From positions 1-33,251 of the forward strand of contig JADGJC010000384.1 in assembly GCA_027596075.1 (NCBI GenBank): a DNA stretch of 33,251 nucleotides, in the 5' to 3' direction. Below, piece by piece: positions 33,179 to 33,251 of the stretch; position 1 is the stretch's first letter, and each line of letters opens with the position of its first letter. Below the pieces are notes generated by a model, which searched no databases, was not told the DNA's origin, and worked only from the letters and a program-made list of their open reading frames with translations. The position numbers and the translations under genes were made by a program. The stretch is from Rhizophlyctis rosea (taxonomy: Eukaryota > Chytridiomycota > Chytridiomycetes > Rhizophlyctidales > Rhizophlyctidaceae).

Positions 33179-33251
33179 TCACCCTTCACTACCCCTCCTC
33201 CTCCCCAACGTCCCCCCCTCAACCTCATACCCCTCCCCAGCATCCTCAACC
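33179..33251 (-). CDS. Possible C-terminal end of a gene entering from the right
   Basis: A minus-strand frame open to the window edge encodes a short acidic then basic tail (DAGEGYEVEGG, GRRRGSEG) ending in TGA at 33179-33181. Composition resembles other C-terminal tails in this window, but 23 codons are too few to be sure. Confidence 0.3.
   Translation of the reverse strand, partial: VEDAGEGYEVEGGTLGRRRGSEG

Noticed and set aside
1..33251. CRISPR arrays, bacterial operons, prophage or integrated virus
   Set aside because: No regularly spaced repeats, no ribosome-binding-site-led gene clusters, and no capsid, integrase or reverse transcriptase motifs were found on either strand.

Overview
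The window is eukaryotic nuclear DNA, most probably fungal. Genes are intron-rich, with predicted introns mostly 45-190 nt (one of 262 nt), GTRNGT or GTTNGT donors and AG acceptors. Two genes are recognisable: a DNA polymerase of family X with an N-terminal BRCT domain (the fungal Pol4 layout) and an RBR ubiquitin ligase. I see no bacterial operon structure, rRNA, CRISPR array or intact transposon. I cannot name the species; the intron density fits a basidiomycete, a zoosporic fungus or an intron-rich ascomycete better than a yeast.

Layout, left to right. An orphan gene encoding about 940 aa lies on the minus strand (837-4264, 7 exons). A plus-strand gene for a 358-aa protein with an acidic tail follows (5752-7062), then a nine-exon plus-strand gene for an unrecognised 556-aa protein (8955-11146). 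A convergent gap (11147-12560) holds a tRNA-like element without a D arm and two strong palindromes. A very long orphan gene, about 15 exons and 1624 aa, runs on the minus strand from 18482 to 12561. A diverged tandem duplication (about 18730-20600) carries two small Cys-rich genes. A small SANT-like gene is at 21416-21881 (minus).

The right half holds the recognisable pair, both on the minus strand: a Pol mu/Pol4-like polymerase (22543-25818, 11 exons, 664 aa, all three catalytic Asp present, GWTGS motif) and, upstream, an RBR ubiquitin ligase (26510-28953, 6 exons, about 682 aa) whose C-terminus carries a duplicated pair of unusual C2H2 fingers. The last 4 kb is an F-box-like family: one nearly complete but degraded-looking copy (31305-32460, minus), and a second whose N-terminal half lies on the plus strand (30282-30701) and C-terminal half on the minus strand (29403-30143), as if a local inversion had split it.

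Exon models were built by hand by matching splice phase. Total lengths are in frame for the 940-, 358-, 556-, 1624-, 664- and 682-codon models, which is good internal support, but no transcript evidence was available. The polymerase is a repair enzyme and the ligase and F-box proteins belong to ubiquitin pathways; nothing in the sequence shows that neighbouring genes act together.
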